A stretch of 64,000 nt of DNA, from the NCBI GenBank assembly GCA_049116315.1, contig JAGDZD010000001.1, positions 124,001 to 188,000 of the forward strand. Reading direction: 5' to 3'. Source of the stretch: Thalassobius sp049116315 (GTDB taxonomy: Bacteria; Pseudomonadota; Alphaproteobacteria; Rhodobacterales; Rhodobacteraceae). Numbering within the stretch: position 1 is the stretch's first letter; the number at the start of each line of letters is the position of its first letter. The notes beneath the pieces were generated by a model, which was given only the letters and a program-made list of their open reading frames with translations, was not told the origin of the DNA and did not search any database. Shown here piece by piece: positions 24,619 through 33,080 of this stretch. The position numbers and the translations under genes are program-made.

Positions 24619-25491
24619 TTAGATCAAGCCGGCGTGACGCATCGCGGCATCAATGGCGCTTTTGGTGTCATCCAGCAAACCGGTCAACGGCAGGCGAACT
24701 TCTTCGCTGCACAGACCCAATTTGGACATTGCGTATTTGGCGCCAACCAAACCGGGCTCCATAAAGATCGCTTCATGCAAAGGCATCAGCTTGTCTTGAT
24801 ACTCCAGCGCCTTGTCATAGCTGCCAGCGAGCGTCGCCGCTTGGAATTCTGCACACAGACGGGGCGCAACATTGGCGGTCACCGAAATGCAGCCGACGCC
24901 GCCATGGGCGTTGAACCCAAGAGCTGTGGCATCTTCGCCTGACAGCTGACAGAACTCAGGTCCACAAGCCGCGCGTTGTTGGCTGACCCGCGCCAGATCT
25001 CCTGTGGCGTCTTTGACGCCAGCAATCCGGGGCAACTTGGCCAATTCAGCCATGGTCTCAGGGCTCATATCAACAACCGAGCGGCCGGGGATATTGTAGA
25101 TGATGATCGGCAGATCACAGCAATCATGCAGCGCTGTGTAATGCGCAATCAAGCCGCGCTGGGTTGGCTTGTTGTAATAGGGGGTCACCACCAAAGCGGC
25201 GTCCGCGCCAACTTTTTCGGCGTGTTGGATCAGGCGGATGCCTTCCAAAGTGTTGTTGCTGCCAGCGCCAGCGATCACAGGCACACGACCCGCAGAGGCT
25301 TTAACCACCTCTTCGATAACTGTCTCATGCTCTTTATGTGTCAGCGTTGGGCTTTCGCCGGTGGTGCCAACGGGAACAAAGCCGTTCGACCCTTCACCTA
25401 TATGCCATTCAACCAGCTTCTTCAGCGTATCCAGATCCAGCTCGCCGTTCTTGAACGGCGTGACCAGGGCAGGAAAAGACCCTCTAAACAT
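24619..25491 (-). CDS. dapA: 4-hydroxy-tetrahydrodipicolinate synthase
   Basis: Condenses pyruvate with aspartate semialdehyde, the committed step to lysine and diaminopimelate. The 290-residue TIM barrel shows GTTGESPTLTHKEH with the catalytic Thr pair, the tyrosine in VVTPYYNKPTQRG, the IYNIPGRSVVDM segment and the Schiff-base lysine in GVKDATGD. The start at 25491 (MFRGSFPALVTPF) has GGAG seven bases upstream and matches family N-termini; a TTG-type longer start is not needed. It diverges from the lytic transglycosylase gene. Cytoplasmic tetramer by family. Confidence 0.97.
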   Translation of the reverse strand: MFRGSFPALVTPFKNGELDLDTLKKLVEWHIGEGSNGFVPVGTTGESPTLTHKEHETVIEEVVKASAGRVPVIAGAGSNNTLEGIRLIQHAEKVGADAALVVTPYYNKPTQRGLIAHYTALHDCCDLPIIIYNIPGRSVVDMSPETMAELAKLPRIAGVKDATGDLARVSQQRAACGPEFCQLSGEDATALGFNAHGGVGCISVTANVAPRLCAEFQAATLAGSYDKALEYQDKLMPLHEAIFMEPGLVGAKYAMSKLGLCSEEVRLPLTGLLDDTKSAIDAAMRHAGLI

Positions 25492-25569
25492 TACACGCTC
25501 CTTCTTCATTTGGCGGGCAAAAGCCCGGATGCGAATGCTAAGTGGCGGAGTTTGGCCGAATGCCGAACT

Positions 25570-25588
25570 GGCAATTTCGTGAATTGCC
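25570..25588. promoter_or_regulatory. inverted repeat in the dapA / transglycosylase divergent region
   Basis: GGCAATT-TCGTG-AATTGCC, a 7-bp perfect inverted repeat midway between the two divergent starts (25491 and 25651). Possibly an operator; no regulator is suggested by the context. Confidence 0.35.
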
Positions 25589-25650
25589 GATGACGCCGCA
25601 CAGACTTAAGCTGGGGCTGTCTATCCTTGGATCGAATGTAAAAGCAAGAC

Positions 25651-27609
25651 ATGTTGCGCCAGCTCTTCTTAGTCTTCGGACTTTGTGTTGCGATCTCCCC
25701 GGTTCTTGGCGAAACAACGCCCGGATCGGATCCTTTGGCACGCGCCCTCAGCGCCGCCGAGAAGAAGGATTGGGACGCCGCCAAAACCCTTGCAATTAAG
25801 GCCCGTGACCCATTGGCGACCGATTTGGTGGAATGGAGTCGTCTGCGTGCCGGGCAGGGTGAACCGCAAGAGGTCCTGGCGTTTTTGTCGCGCCGTTCAG
25901 ATTGGCCAGGGCTTAAGCTTTTGCGGCGACGCAGCGAAAAGGCGATGTCCACGGCAAGCCCCCAACAGATTCGCAGCTTTTATGGCGGTGTGTCACCGCA
26001 AACCGGCACGGGTGTCCTGGCCTATGCAGATGCATTGCGACATGCGGGACACTCTGGTGCGGTAGAGGCGGAATTGGTTCTGGCGTGGCGCACATTGGCG
26101 CTAAGCGAGGCGGAGCAGGCGGCGTTTGTGGCCCAACACGCCAAGCTTTTGGCGCCGCATCATACGGCGCGGTTGGATATGTTGCTGTGGCGCGGCGCCA
26201 AAACCGGCGCGTCGCGGATGCTGCCGTTGGTGAATGAGCCTTGGCAAAAACTGGCCACCGCACGGTTGGGTCTGCGCGCCAAGCGTCGGGATGTTGATAC
26301 GTTGATTGCGGCGGTGCCAGACGCCCTTAAGGCCGACCCCGGTCTGGCCTATGAGCGGTTTCGCTGGCGTGTGGACAAGGGACGGCGTGACGATGCCATT
26401 GCGCTTTTGTTGCAGCAAAGTCAGGCCGATGCGCTTGGCGAACCGGACCGGTGGGCGCGGTCCCGACGCGACTTGGCGCGACGCAAAATGCGCGCGGGGG
26501 CTGCACGTGAAGCCTATCAGATAGCCACAGGGCATGGGCTGGTCGAAGGGTCCGACTATGCCGATCTTGAATGGCTGGCGGGATTTATCGCCCTGCGGTT
26601 CTTGGGCGAAGCCGAGCTGGCGCGCGATCATTTCCAGCGGTTCCGCACCGCTGTCTTCACGCCCATTTCGCTGGGGCGGGCCGGATATTGGTTGGGCCGT
26701 GCACAAGAAGCCTTGGATGAAACCGAAGGCGCCATTCAGGCCTATGCCGAAGGCGCGCAGTTTCAGACCAGTTTCTATGGTCTGCTCGCGGCAGAGCGGG
26801 TTGGGTTGCCCTTTCGCCTACCGGCAACGGCCACAGGGGTTGCGGACACCGCGCCGTCTGGTGTGTTTGATCAATCCTCGGTGTTTCAAACCGGTGTGTT
26901 GTTGATGAATGCGGGGGAAACGGATCTGGCCGAGCGGTTTTTCCGCCACCTTGCAGAAACGATTTCTGTTGAAGATTTGCAGCAGCTTGGCCAATTCCTG
27001 ATTGCCAATGATCAGCCCCATATTGCGGTGATGGTGGGAAAACAGGCGGCGCGGCGCGGTTTCACCATTCAAGCGCCCTATTATGCGCTGCACCCGTTGA
27101 AGGATCGCACCCTGCCTGTGCCAGCCGAACTGTCGTTGGCAATCGCCCGCCGAGAAAGTGAATTTGATCCAGGTGTGGTGAGCGGCGCGGGGGCACAGGG
27201 GCTGATGCAGGTCATGCCGGGCACGGCAAAGCTTGTCGCCAAATCTTTGGCGCTGGACCATGACCCGGCCAAAGTGCTGAGTGACTGGACCTATAATGTG
27301 ACCTTGGGCAGCACCTATTTGGCGCAGATGGCCACCCGCTTTGACGGCAACATCATCATGATTTCTGCGGCGTATAATGCTGGTCCGGGCCGACCCGAGG
27401 GGTGGATCAAGACCTATGGGGATCCGCGGGGATCGGCGATTGATATGGTTGATTGGATCGAGCTGATCCCCTTTAGCGAAACCCGCAACTATGTGATGCG
27501 CGTGTCGGAATCCTTGCCGGTTTATCGCGCGCGGCTTGGCCAAACGGCGCTGCCCATTCCCTTTAGTGCCGAAATCAACGGGTCAACGATTTTGCCGCTC
27601 TCGCCATAG
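25651..27609 (+). CDS. soluble lytic murein transglycosylase
   Basis: A 652-residue periplasmic enzyme that cleaves peptidoglycan glycan strands with formation of 1,6-anhydromuramic ends. It has a signal peptide (MLRQLFLVFGLCVAISPVLG), a long helical superhelix (about 30-480), and a C-terminal SLT domain with the catalytic Glu in ARRESEFDP, then GAQGLMQVMPGTAK, NVTLGSTYLAQM and ISAAYNAGPGRP. The last 27 bp overlap the end of the converging EamA transporter gene. The Slt70-like layout is clear. The partner gene across the divergent promoter, dapA, also feeds cell-wall synthesis. Confidence 0.94.
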   Translation: MLRQLFLVFGLCVAISPVLGETTPGSDPLARALSAAEKKDWDAAKTLAIKARDPLATDLVEWSRLRAGQGEPQEVLAFLSRRSDWPGLKLLRRRSEKAMSTASPQQIRSFYGGVSPQTGTGVLAYADALRHAGHSGAVEAELVLAWRTLALSEAEQAAFVAQHAKLLAPHHTARLDMLLWRGAKTGASRMLPLVNEPWQKLATARLGLRAKRRDVDTLIAAVPDALKADPGLAYERFRWRVDKGRRDDAIALLLQQSQADALGEPDRWARSRRDLARRKMRAGAAREAYQIATGHGLVEGSDYADLEWLAGFIALRFLGEAELARDHFQRFRTAVFTPISLGRAGYWLGRAQEALDETEGAIQAYAEGAQFQTSFYGLLAAERVGLPFRLPATATGVADTAPSGVFDQSSVFQTGVLLMNAGETDLAERFFRHLAETISVEDLQQLGQFLIANDQPHIAVMVGKQAARRGFTIQAPYYALHPLKDRTLPVPAELSLAIARRESEFDPGVVSGAGAQGLMQVMPGTAKLVAKSLALDHDPAKVLSDWTYNVTLGSTYLAQMATRFDGNIIMISAAYNAGPGRPEGWIKTYGDPRGSAIDMVDWIELIPFSETRNYVMRVSESLPVYRARLGQTALPIPFSAEINGSTILPLSP

Positions 27610-28449
27610 GGTGAACAGCCCGGCCGAGACGATGATGGCGGTTCCAATGGCCACATTGGCTTGGATGGTTTCGCCAAAAACGGTGACCCCTAGAATTGAC
27701 CCAAAGACCAGCTGGAAATAGGCAAAGGGCTGCACAGCGCTGGCCTCGGACACGTCATAGACCTTGATCAGCAAAAAGTGCCCAAAGGCGCCAGAGACAC
27801 ACAGCAATCCCATCCACACCCAGTTGGATCCTGACATCGGTTCCCAGAACCACAGACCAACGGCAGTCATGGCCAGCGCGCCCACAGTTCCGGTCCAGAA
27901 AAAGGCGGTGATGGCGCTGTCTTTGCGCGCAGCATAGCGAGTCAGCAGGCTATACAGGGCAAACATCGCGGCCGATACCAAGGGGATGATGGTCCTGAGG
28001 TCAAACAGCGACGATCCGGGTTGCAGGATGATCAAGACGCCAACAAATCCAAAACCAACCGCCACCCAGCGCCGCCAGCCAACGGACTCGCCGAGGATGG
28101 GGCCTGCAAGCGCGGCGATCAACAAAGGATAGGCTGCAAATGCTGCGTGGCTTTCGACCAAGCCAATCAAAGAAAAGGACGTCACCAAGACGCAAATTTC
28201 CGATACCAATAACACGGCGCGAATGGTTTGGATCACAGGTTGCTTGGTCTTCGCAGCCGCTGCCAAACCGCCGGGGCGGCGGGATGTAATGGCAATCACA
28301 AAGGCGGCAAAGAACCAATAGCGCACCATGGTGATCATCAAGACGCTGTGCTCTTTGGCCAAATGGGTCGAAATCCCATCTTGGAGCGCAAACACAAACG
28401 TTGTCGAAATCATCAATAAGATGCCAAGCCGCGCGTTTGACTGGCTCAT
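27583..28449 (-). CDS. EamA/DMT family transporter
   Basis: A 288-residue drug/metabolite transporter with ten predicted membrane helices in two EamA repeats (first about 8-140, second about 150-285). Typical segments are LGILLMISTTFVFALQDGIST, SHAAFAAYPLLIAALAGPILGE and AVQPFAYFQLVFGSILGVTVFGE. Substrates of this group are usually metabolites, amino acids or toxins and cannot be told here. Its start overlaps the mnmD stop by 4 bp, so both are read from one transcript. Its 3' end overlaps the lytic transglycosylase gene by 27 bp. Confidence 0.9.
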   Translation of the reverse strand: MSQSNARLGILLMISTTFVFALQDGISTHLAKEHSVLMITMVRYWFFAAFVIAITSRRPGGLAAAAKTKQPVIQTIRAVLLVSEICVLVTSFSLIGLVESHAAFAAYPLLIAALAGPILGESVGWRRWVAVGFGFVGVLIILQPGSSLFDLRTIIPLVSAAMFALYSLLTRYAARKDSAITAFFWTGTVGALAMTAVGLWFWEPMSGSNWVWMGLLCVSGAFGHFLLIKVYDVSEASAVQPFAYFQLVFGSILGVTVFGETIQANVAIGTAIIVSAGLFTLWRERQNR

Positions 28450-29123
28450 TCCGGGGACTTTCGCGCAACCGTCATATGGCGCTTGCGACCAAATCCAGAA
28501 ATGCGCTCGACCTCAAAACCGGCGTCTTGCAAATTGCGGCGCACAAATCCGGCGGCTGTATAGGTGGCGGCTGTGCCATCCGCCACCGTATGGCGACCAA
28601 CCTCGCGCAGCAGGTCCGCATCCCAGAGTTCGGGGTTCTTGGCGGGCGAAAATCCATCCAGAAACCACGCATCTGCTTGTCCACTCCAGCCACGAAGTTT
28701 CTCGCGGGCGTCTCCGCGGATCATCTCAAATTCCAGATCAGGCAGAGAGATCCGGTGCAGATCATCACACCAATGCGGCGCTAAATCGGCTGCGATCTCG
28801 GCGATTTCGGGAAAGGCCTTCTGGGCGCGCACCATCTCTTGCGCAGTCATTGGGTAGGCTTCGAACGTGGTGAAATGCAGCACGCCACGTTGTCCGCTTT
28901 GGCGCCACATCTGCAATGCTGCCAAAAGGTTCAGGCCAGTGCCAAACCCCAATTCTGCAATGTGAAACCCGTCAGTATATCTGTCTGGCAAGCCATTGCC
29001 GGTCAAAAACACATGCTGTGTTTCTGCCAACCCGTTGTCCAACGAGAAATAGGGGTCATCAAAGCGGGTGGACACAGGAATGGAGCCCTCACGCCATTCC
29101 AGATCGGCACGCTGGTCTTGCAT
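28446..29123 (-). CDS. mnmD: tRNA mnm5s2U34 methyltransferase MnmD
   Basis: Methylates the aminomethyl group of U34 in tRNAs for Lys, Glu and Gln. At 225 residues it equals the methyltransferase half of E. coli MnmC, without the FAD domain. Signatures are GLAETQHVFLTGNGLP, the SAM loop ELGFGTGLNLLAA and the DAWFLDGFSPAKNPELW motif. I place the start at 29123 (MQDQRADLEW), matching family N-termini. An FAD oxidoreductase gene begins 59 bp away on the opposite strand and may encode the missing half. The EamA gene downstream is overlapped by 4 bp. Confidence 0.93.
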   Translation of the reverse strand: MQDQRADLEWREGSIPVSTRFDDPYFSLDNGLAETQHVFLTGNGLPDRYTDGFHIAELGFGTGLNLLAALQMWRQSGQRGVLHFTTFEAYPMTAQEMVRAQKAFPEIAEIAADLAPHWCDDLHRISLPDLEFEMIRGDAREKLRGWSGQADAWFLDGFSPAKNPELWDADLLREVGRHTVADGTAATYTAAGFVRRNLQDAGFEVERISGFGRKRHMTVARKSPE

Positions 29124-29182
29124 CGGGGAATCCCATAATGAAGCGTCAGAGAATGACGCCAGAATGCAAGGGGGCGCGGCGA

Positions 29183-30241
29183 ATGGCAATGGCCGATGTG
29201 ACCGTATATGGGGCCGGAATTTTTGGCCTGTCTGTGGCTTGGGCCTGTGCATCGCGCGGCGCTGGGGTGCGCGTGATCGATCCCCATGGCCCGGGGGCTG
29301 GTGCCAGTGGTGGCGTGGTGGGCGCTTTGGCCCCGCATGTGCCCGAAAACTGGAACGAGAAAAAGCAGTTCCAATTTGAAAGCCTGTTGATGGCCGAGGC
29401 TTTCTGGGCAGAGATCGAAAGCGTGGGGGGCGTCTCTAGCGGCTATGGGCGCTTGGGGCGGCTGCAACCGATTGCCGATGCGGCGGCGCTGACGCTGGCA
29501 GAGGCACGGATACACACCGCGCAAACGCTGTGGCAAGGTCGGGCCGTCTGGGAAGTGATCGACGCTGAAACCTGCGGCCCTTGGGCGCCGCCCAGCCCCA
29601 CAAGCCTGTTGATCCGAGACACGCTGAGTGGGCGCATGCATCCGCGCCGCGCGTGCGCCGCTTTGGTGGCGGCATTGCGGGTCAACGGGGTTGAGGTTGT
29701 GCCAGAGGCGCGCGCAGAAGGCCATGTGGTCTGGGCGACAGGTGTCGCCGGCTTGCAAGAGATTTCAAATCAAACCGGGCGGGCCTTTGGCGCCGGGGTC
29801 AAGGGGCAGGGCGCTTTGTTGCACGGGATCCCCGACTTGGAAACCGCACCGCAAATCTTTGCCGACACGGTGCATGTGGTGCCCCATGCCGACGGCACAA
29901 TCGCCATCGGCTCGACCAGTGAAAGGGACTATGATGATCCCCACGCGGTTGATGCACAGCTGGAAGAGGTGATCGCCAAAGCCCGCGCTGTGGTGCCCGC
30001 ATTGGAGCAAGCAAGTGTCCTTGAACGCTGGGCTGGGGTCCGTCCGCGCAGCCGGTCACGCGCGCCGGTTCTGGGGCGTCATCCAGTAAGTGACGGAGCG
30101 TTCATTGCCAATGGGGGGTTCAAAATAGGGTTTGGCATGGCGCCCAAGGTTGCATCGGTGATGGCGGATTTTATATTGGAGGGCGTAGACAATATCCCTG
30201 AAGGCTTTCGCCCAGAGGCCAGTCTAAACCGGCGACGGTGA
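29183..30241 (+). CDS. FAD-dependent oxidoreductase (DAO family), possible MnmC oxidase half
   Basis: A protein of about 352 residues of the DAO fold. The Rossmann motif VYGAGIFGLSVAWACASRGAGV is at the N-terminus, and a GVRPRSRSRAPVLGRHP segment with IANGGFKIGFGMAP closes the C-terminal FAD site, as in MnmC1, glycine oxidase and ThiO. Oxidative removal of the carboxymethyl group of cmnm5U is the MnmC1 reaction. That role is suggested mainly by mnmD lying 59 bp away in the opposite direction; other amine oxidations are possible. AAGGGGG precedes the ATG at 29183; 29189 is an alternative. Confidence 0.82.
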   Translation: MAMADVTVYGAGIFGLSVAWACASRGAGVRVIDPHGPGAGASGGVVGALAPHVPENWNEKKQFQFESLLMAEAFWAEIESVGGVSSGYGRLGRLQPIADAAALTLAEARIHTAQTLWQGRAVWEVIDAETCGPWAPPSPTSLLIRDTLSGRMHPRRACAALVAALRVNGVEVVPEARAEGHVVWATGVAGLQEISNQTGRAFGAGVKGQGALLHGIPDLETAPQIFADTVHVVPHADGTIAIGSTSERDYDDPHAVDAQLEEVIAKARAVVPALEQASVLERWAGVRPRSRSRAPVLGRHPVSDGAFIANGGFKIGFGMAPKVASVMADFILEGVDNIPEGFRPEASLNRRR

Positions 30242-30260
30242 GCGTGGCGGTGTGGTCAGC

Positions 30261-30285
30261 AAGGGAGTATTTTGGGCAAGATGAA
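30261..30285 (-). repeat. dispersed intergenic repeat, copy 3 (minus orientation, head only)
   Basis: Read on the minus strand it gives TTCATCTTGC followed by CCAAAATACTC, the head of the repeat. No clear hairpin tail is attached. It lies directly before the VOC gene and contains an ATG at 30281 that could be mistaken for its start. Confidence 0.7.
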
Positions 30286-30298
30286 TGAGGAGAGGCGC

Positions 30299-30697
30299 GT
30301 GACCCCATCGGTGACAGGTTTGGATCATTTGGTTTTGACGGTGGCCGATCTGGGCCAGACCGTGGCGTTTTACCAAGATATTCTAGGGATGCGGGCGGCG
30401 CGTTTTGAAGCTGCGGATGGCACGCAGCGCTGGGCGCTTTATTTTGGTACGCAAAAGATCAACCTGCATCAAGCCGGGGCAGAGTTTCGCCCCCACGCCA
30501 AGGCCAAGGCGCCGGGCAGTGCGGATTTGTGTTTTTTGACGGAAACGGATCTTGATATCTGGCAGGCCCATTTCCACACCGCGGAGATCGAGGTGGAAGC
30601 CGGGCCTGTGGCGCGTTCAGGGGCGAAGGGGCCAATTGTGTCGCTCTATGTGCGCGACCCCGATGGCAATTTGATCGAAGTCGCGCAGACCGCTTAG
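30299..30697 (+). CDS. VOC family (glyoxalase/dioxygenase-fold) protein
   Basis: A 132-residue single-domain VOC protein: LDHLVLTVADLGQTVAFYQDILGMRA opens the first beta-alpha-beta-beta-beta unit, and VSLYVRDPDGNLIEVAQ closes the second, with the metal-type His and Glu. The exact reaction is unknown. I take the GTG at 30299 as the start because GAGGAGAGG lies just upstream; the ATG at 30281 belongs to the repeat and has no good site before it. The stop overlaps the converging FMN reductase stop by 4 bp. Confidence 0.85.
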   Translation: MTPSVTGLDHLVLTVADLGQTVAFYQDILGMRAARFEAADGTQRWALYFGTQKINLHQAGAEFRPHAKAKAPGSADLCFLTETDLDIWQAHFHTAEIEVEAGPVARSGAKGPIVSLYVRDPDGNLIEVAQTA

Positions 30698-31230
30698 GAC
30701 GCTTGGGCGGCGGCTTTCAGGCTGTCCATCAGCTCTTGCAGCGATTTTAAGTAACGCGGATTGTCCAATGTGCCGGTTTCAAATTCTTTTGCGGCGCTGG
30801 CAATCAAGATATTGGGGCCGGCCAAGACATTGGGTCTGAGAGGGGTCAGGCAGGCCCGTAGCATATATTGCCCCGTTTCACCGCCCGTGCGGCCCGCGGT
30901 GGCAGACATCACCGCCACAGGCTTGTTCTTGAGCACGCTGCGTTTGTCGCGGCTGATCCAATCAAGCGCGTTTTTAAGCACGCCAGAGGGGGCTTTGTTG
31001 TACTCGGGGGAGGCAATCACAATCGCATCGGCCCAGATCACATGTTCAACCAAACGCGTCACGGCGGCGGGATAAGGATCTTGGCCTTCGAGGTCTGCAT
31101 CAAACAACGGCAAGCGCAGATCGGCGGTGATATGGTCACTTGGGGCAAACAGCTCGGCTGCGGTGGCGGCGAGTTTGCTGTTATAACTGTCGGCGCGCAG
31201 TGAGCCTGACAGCGTGAGAAGCTTGGCCAT
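30694..31230 (-). CDS. NADPH-dependent FMN reductase family protein
   Basis: A 178-residue flavodoxin-fold reductase of the ChrR/SsuE-like group. The FMN phosphate loop is LSGSLRADSYNSKL at the N-terminus, followed by IASPEYNKAPSGVLKNALDWISR, the hallmark of this family, and VAVMSATAGRTGG. Members reduce quinones, chromate or flavins with NAD(P)H in the cytoplasm. Single gene, converging with the VOC gene (4-bp overlap of ends) and followed upstream by the terminator of the OmpA gene. Confidence 0.92.
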   Translation of the reverse strand: MAKLLTLSGSLRADSYNSKLAATAAELFAPSDHITADLRLPLFDADLEGQDPYPAAVTRLVEHVIWADAIVIASPEYNKAPSGVLKNALDWISRDKRSVLKNKPVAVMSATAGRTGGETGQYMLRACLTPLRPNVLAGPNILIASAAKEFETGTLDNPRYLKSLQELMDSLKAAAQAS

Positions 31231-31284
31231 GAGAAATTCCTTTTGTCGCGGTCACGGTGCTTTATGCCGTCAAGATCGCCAAAC

Positions 31285-31315
31285 GAAAAGGCGCACTTGA
31301 AATGCAAGTGCGCCT
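31285..31315 (-). terminator. intrinsic terminator of the OmpA lipoprotein gene
   Basis: AGGCGCACTTG (31289-31299) and CAAGTGCGCCT (31305-31315) form an 11-bp perfect stem. On the minus strand it is followed by TTTCG. Confidence 0.8.
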
Positions 31316-31341
31316 GTCGTGCGACCTTGGTGGGGTCGTGA

Positions 31342-31998
31342 TTAGTTTGGCAAGATCACAATATCGACGCGGCGGTTTTGTGCGCGCCCCTCTGGGGTGA
31401 GGTTGCTGGCGGCGGGTTGATCTTCGCCCCGCCCAATGGATTGAACACGGTGCGCGGCAACACCGGCCCCGATCAGGATCGAGGAAACGGCGCCGGCACG
31501 GCGTTGTGACAGATCGAGGTTGTGCTGCGCTGACCCCGTGTTGTCGGTGTGGCCCAACACCTGAACGGTGCTTTCTGGATAGCGGTTCAAGCTTTCTGCG
31601 ACCACGGCCAGATCATCCCGAAGGACAGAGGCAACAAAGGTGCTGTTCACGTCAAACAGGATGTCTTGTGGCAGGGTGACGATCAGGCGATCGCCCGTGT
31701 TGGTGATCGCAACCCGGTTGTCCAAGCTGTCACGCAACTCGGCCTCTTGGCGGTCGAGCTGCTGGCCGATGCCTGCGCCAATCCCCGCGCCGACGATGCC
31801 GCCAACAAGGGCCCCTTTTTTGTTGTTGTCGCTGACAAGCATGCCCGAAACCGCGCCAACAAGCCCGCCGATGATGGCACCTTGTTTGGTGTTTTGGTTG
31901 GGGTCAGTACCCCCCAGCATAGCCGGATCGGTACAGGCGCTGAGGGCCAATAGCGATGCGCCAGCGAGAAGAAGAATAGGTTTTGATGCTCGGGTCAT
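31342..31998 (-). CDS. OmpA-family lipoprotein with glycine zipper
   Basis: A 218-residue outer-membrane lipoprotein. The signal peptide ends in the lipobox L-S-A-C (Cys22). A glycine-zipper stretch follows (about 40-80: IIGGLVGAVSGMLVSD and GALVGGIVGAGIGAGIG). The C-terminal OmpA domain (about 100-218) has the peptidoglycan-binding pattern TVQVLGHTDNTGSAQHNLDLSQRRA and GRGEDQPAASNLTPEGRAQNRRVDI. It should tie the outer membrane to the cell wall. The start at 31998 is the only one giving a proper signal peptide. Confidence 0.93.
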   Translation of the reverse strand: MTRASKPILLLAGASLLALSACTDPAMLGGTDPNQNTKQGAIIGGLVGAVSGMLVSDNNKKGALVGGIVGAGIGAGIGQQLDRQEAELRDSLDNRVAITNTGDRLIVTLPQDILFDVNSTFVASVLRDDLAVVAESLNRYPESTVQVLGHTDNTGSAQHNLDLSQRRAGAVSSILIGAGVAAHRVQSIGRGEDQPAASNLTPEGRAQNRRVDIVILPN

Positions 31999-32132
31999 AA
32001 GTGAGGCCTCGTTGTTGATCCGCGTTTGCGGTTGCCCAACTGTAACCCATCGCAGGGGGAGGTAGAAAACAGTTTTACCGTTTGATCGGCAGCATTTTGC
32101 CACAGAACGCTGGTTTTGAGGGGCCAAGGGGC

Positions 32133-32984
32133 CTAGGCGGCACTGCTTTGGTCGTCTGCGCGCGCCGATTCATAGGCCAAAAGCGCCCGTTTGACCGGCA
32201 AGCCCCAGTGATACCCGCCCAATCCACCCGATTTGCGCAGCGCCCGGTGGCAAGGGATCAGCCAGCTGACCGGATTGCGCCCCACCGCAGTGCCCACCGC
32301 GCGCACGGCTTTGGGGTTGCCAATGCTTTGGGCAATTTCGGAATAGGTTGTGACATTGCCCGACGGGATCCGTAGCAAAGCTTCCCAGACATTGATTTGA
32401 AACGGGGCCCCAATCAGATGCAGCGATGTTTCCCCTTTGGGATCAAAGGCGGCAGTGACCAAGGGGGTCAATGCCTCGACATCCTGAACGAAGGTGGCGT
32501 TGGGCCAGCGCGAGGTCATATCTTGCATCGCCAAATCGCGGCCGGTTTCCGCGCCAAAGGCCAGACCGCAGATCCCTTTGTCGGTTCCCATGATCAGCGC
32601 CTCGCCAAAGGGGCTGTCAAACCAGCCCCACCGAATGGTCAGGTCGTGACCGGCGCGGGCGTATTCTCCGGGGCTCATCGCCTCCCAGCGCAAAAACAGA
32701 TCGTGCAGTCGCCCGTTGCCCGACAGGCCCACTTCGTGGCTGACCTCAAGTGTCGTCATGTTGTTGCGCAGCAAAGATTTTGCATGATCGAGCGTCAGAT
32801 ATTGTTGATAGCGTTTGGGCGATACGCCCACCCATTGTGAGAACAGACGCTGAAAATGGGCCGGGCTCATCCCCATTTGATCCGCCAAATCATTCAGCGT
32901 CAGGCTGGGGCCTGCTGCATCGATCACCTCGATGGCGCGGCGCACAACCTGATAGTGATAGGTGGTCTCGTCGTTGGGTGTCAT
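32133..32984 (-). CDS. AraC-type HTH / methylated-DNA-cysteine methyltransferase fusion (Ada-like)
   Basis: A 283-residue two-domain protein: an AraC helix-turn-helix (about 15-110: LTLNDLADQMGMSPAHFQRLFSQWVGVSPKRYQQ) joined to an O6-alkylguanine-DNA alkyltransferase (about 120-275). The methyl-accepting cysteine is in VSWLIPCHRALRKSGGLGGYHWG. The zinc-binding, phosphotriester-repairing N-domain of E. coli Ada is absent, so it cannot sense damage by that route. It repairs O6-methylguanine and may act as a transcription factor. AAGGAAG precedes the start at 32984. Confidence 0.94.
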   Translation of the reverse strand: MTPNDETTYHYQVVRRAIEVIDAAGPSLTLNDLADQMGMSPAHFQRLFSQWVGVSPKRYQQYLTLDHAKSLLRNNMTTLEVSHEVGLSGNGRLHDLFLRWEAMSPGEYARAGHDLTIRWGWFDSPFGEALIMGTDKGICGLAFGAETGRDLAMQDMTSRWPNATFVQDVEALTPLVTAAFDPKGETSLHLIGAPFQINVWEALLRIPSGNVTTYSEIAQSIGNPKAVRAVGTAVGRNPVSWLIPCHRALRKSGGLGGYHWGLPVKRALLAYESARADDQSSAA

Positions 32985-33080
32985 CACAGGGCTTCCTTTG
33001 TCTGTTTTCAATCTAATCGGCGCGTGATTGTAATGCGACCCGGATCTTGCGAAATCGCATTCAAAAGGGCAGGTTGAGGC

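Noticed and set aside
28916..29182. Longer N-terminus for the FAD oxidoreductase
   Set aside because: The added stretch runs antisense through mnmD and separates the FAD-binding motif from the N-terminus, against the family pattern.
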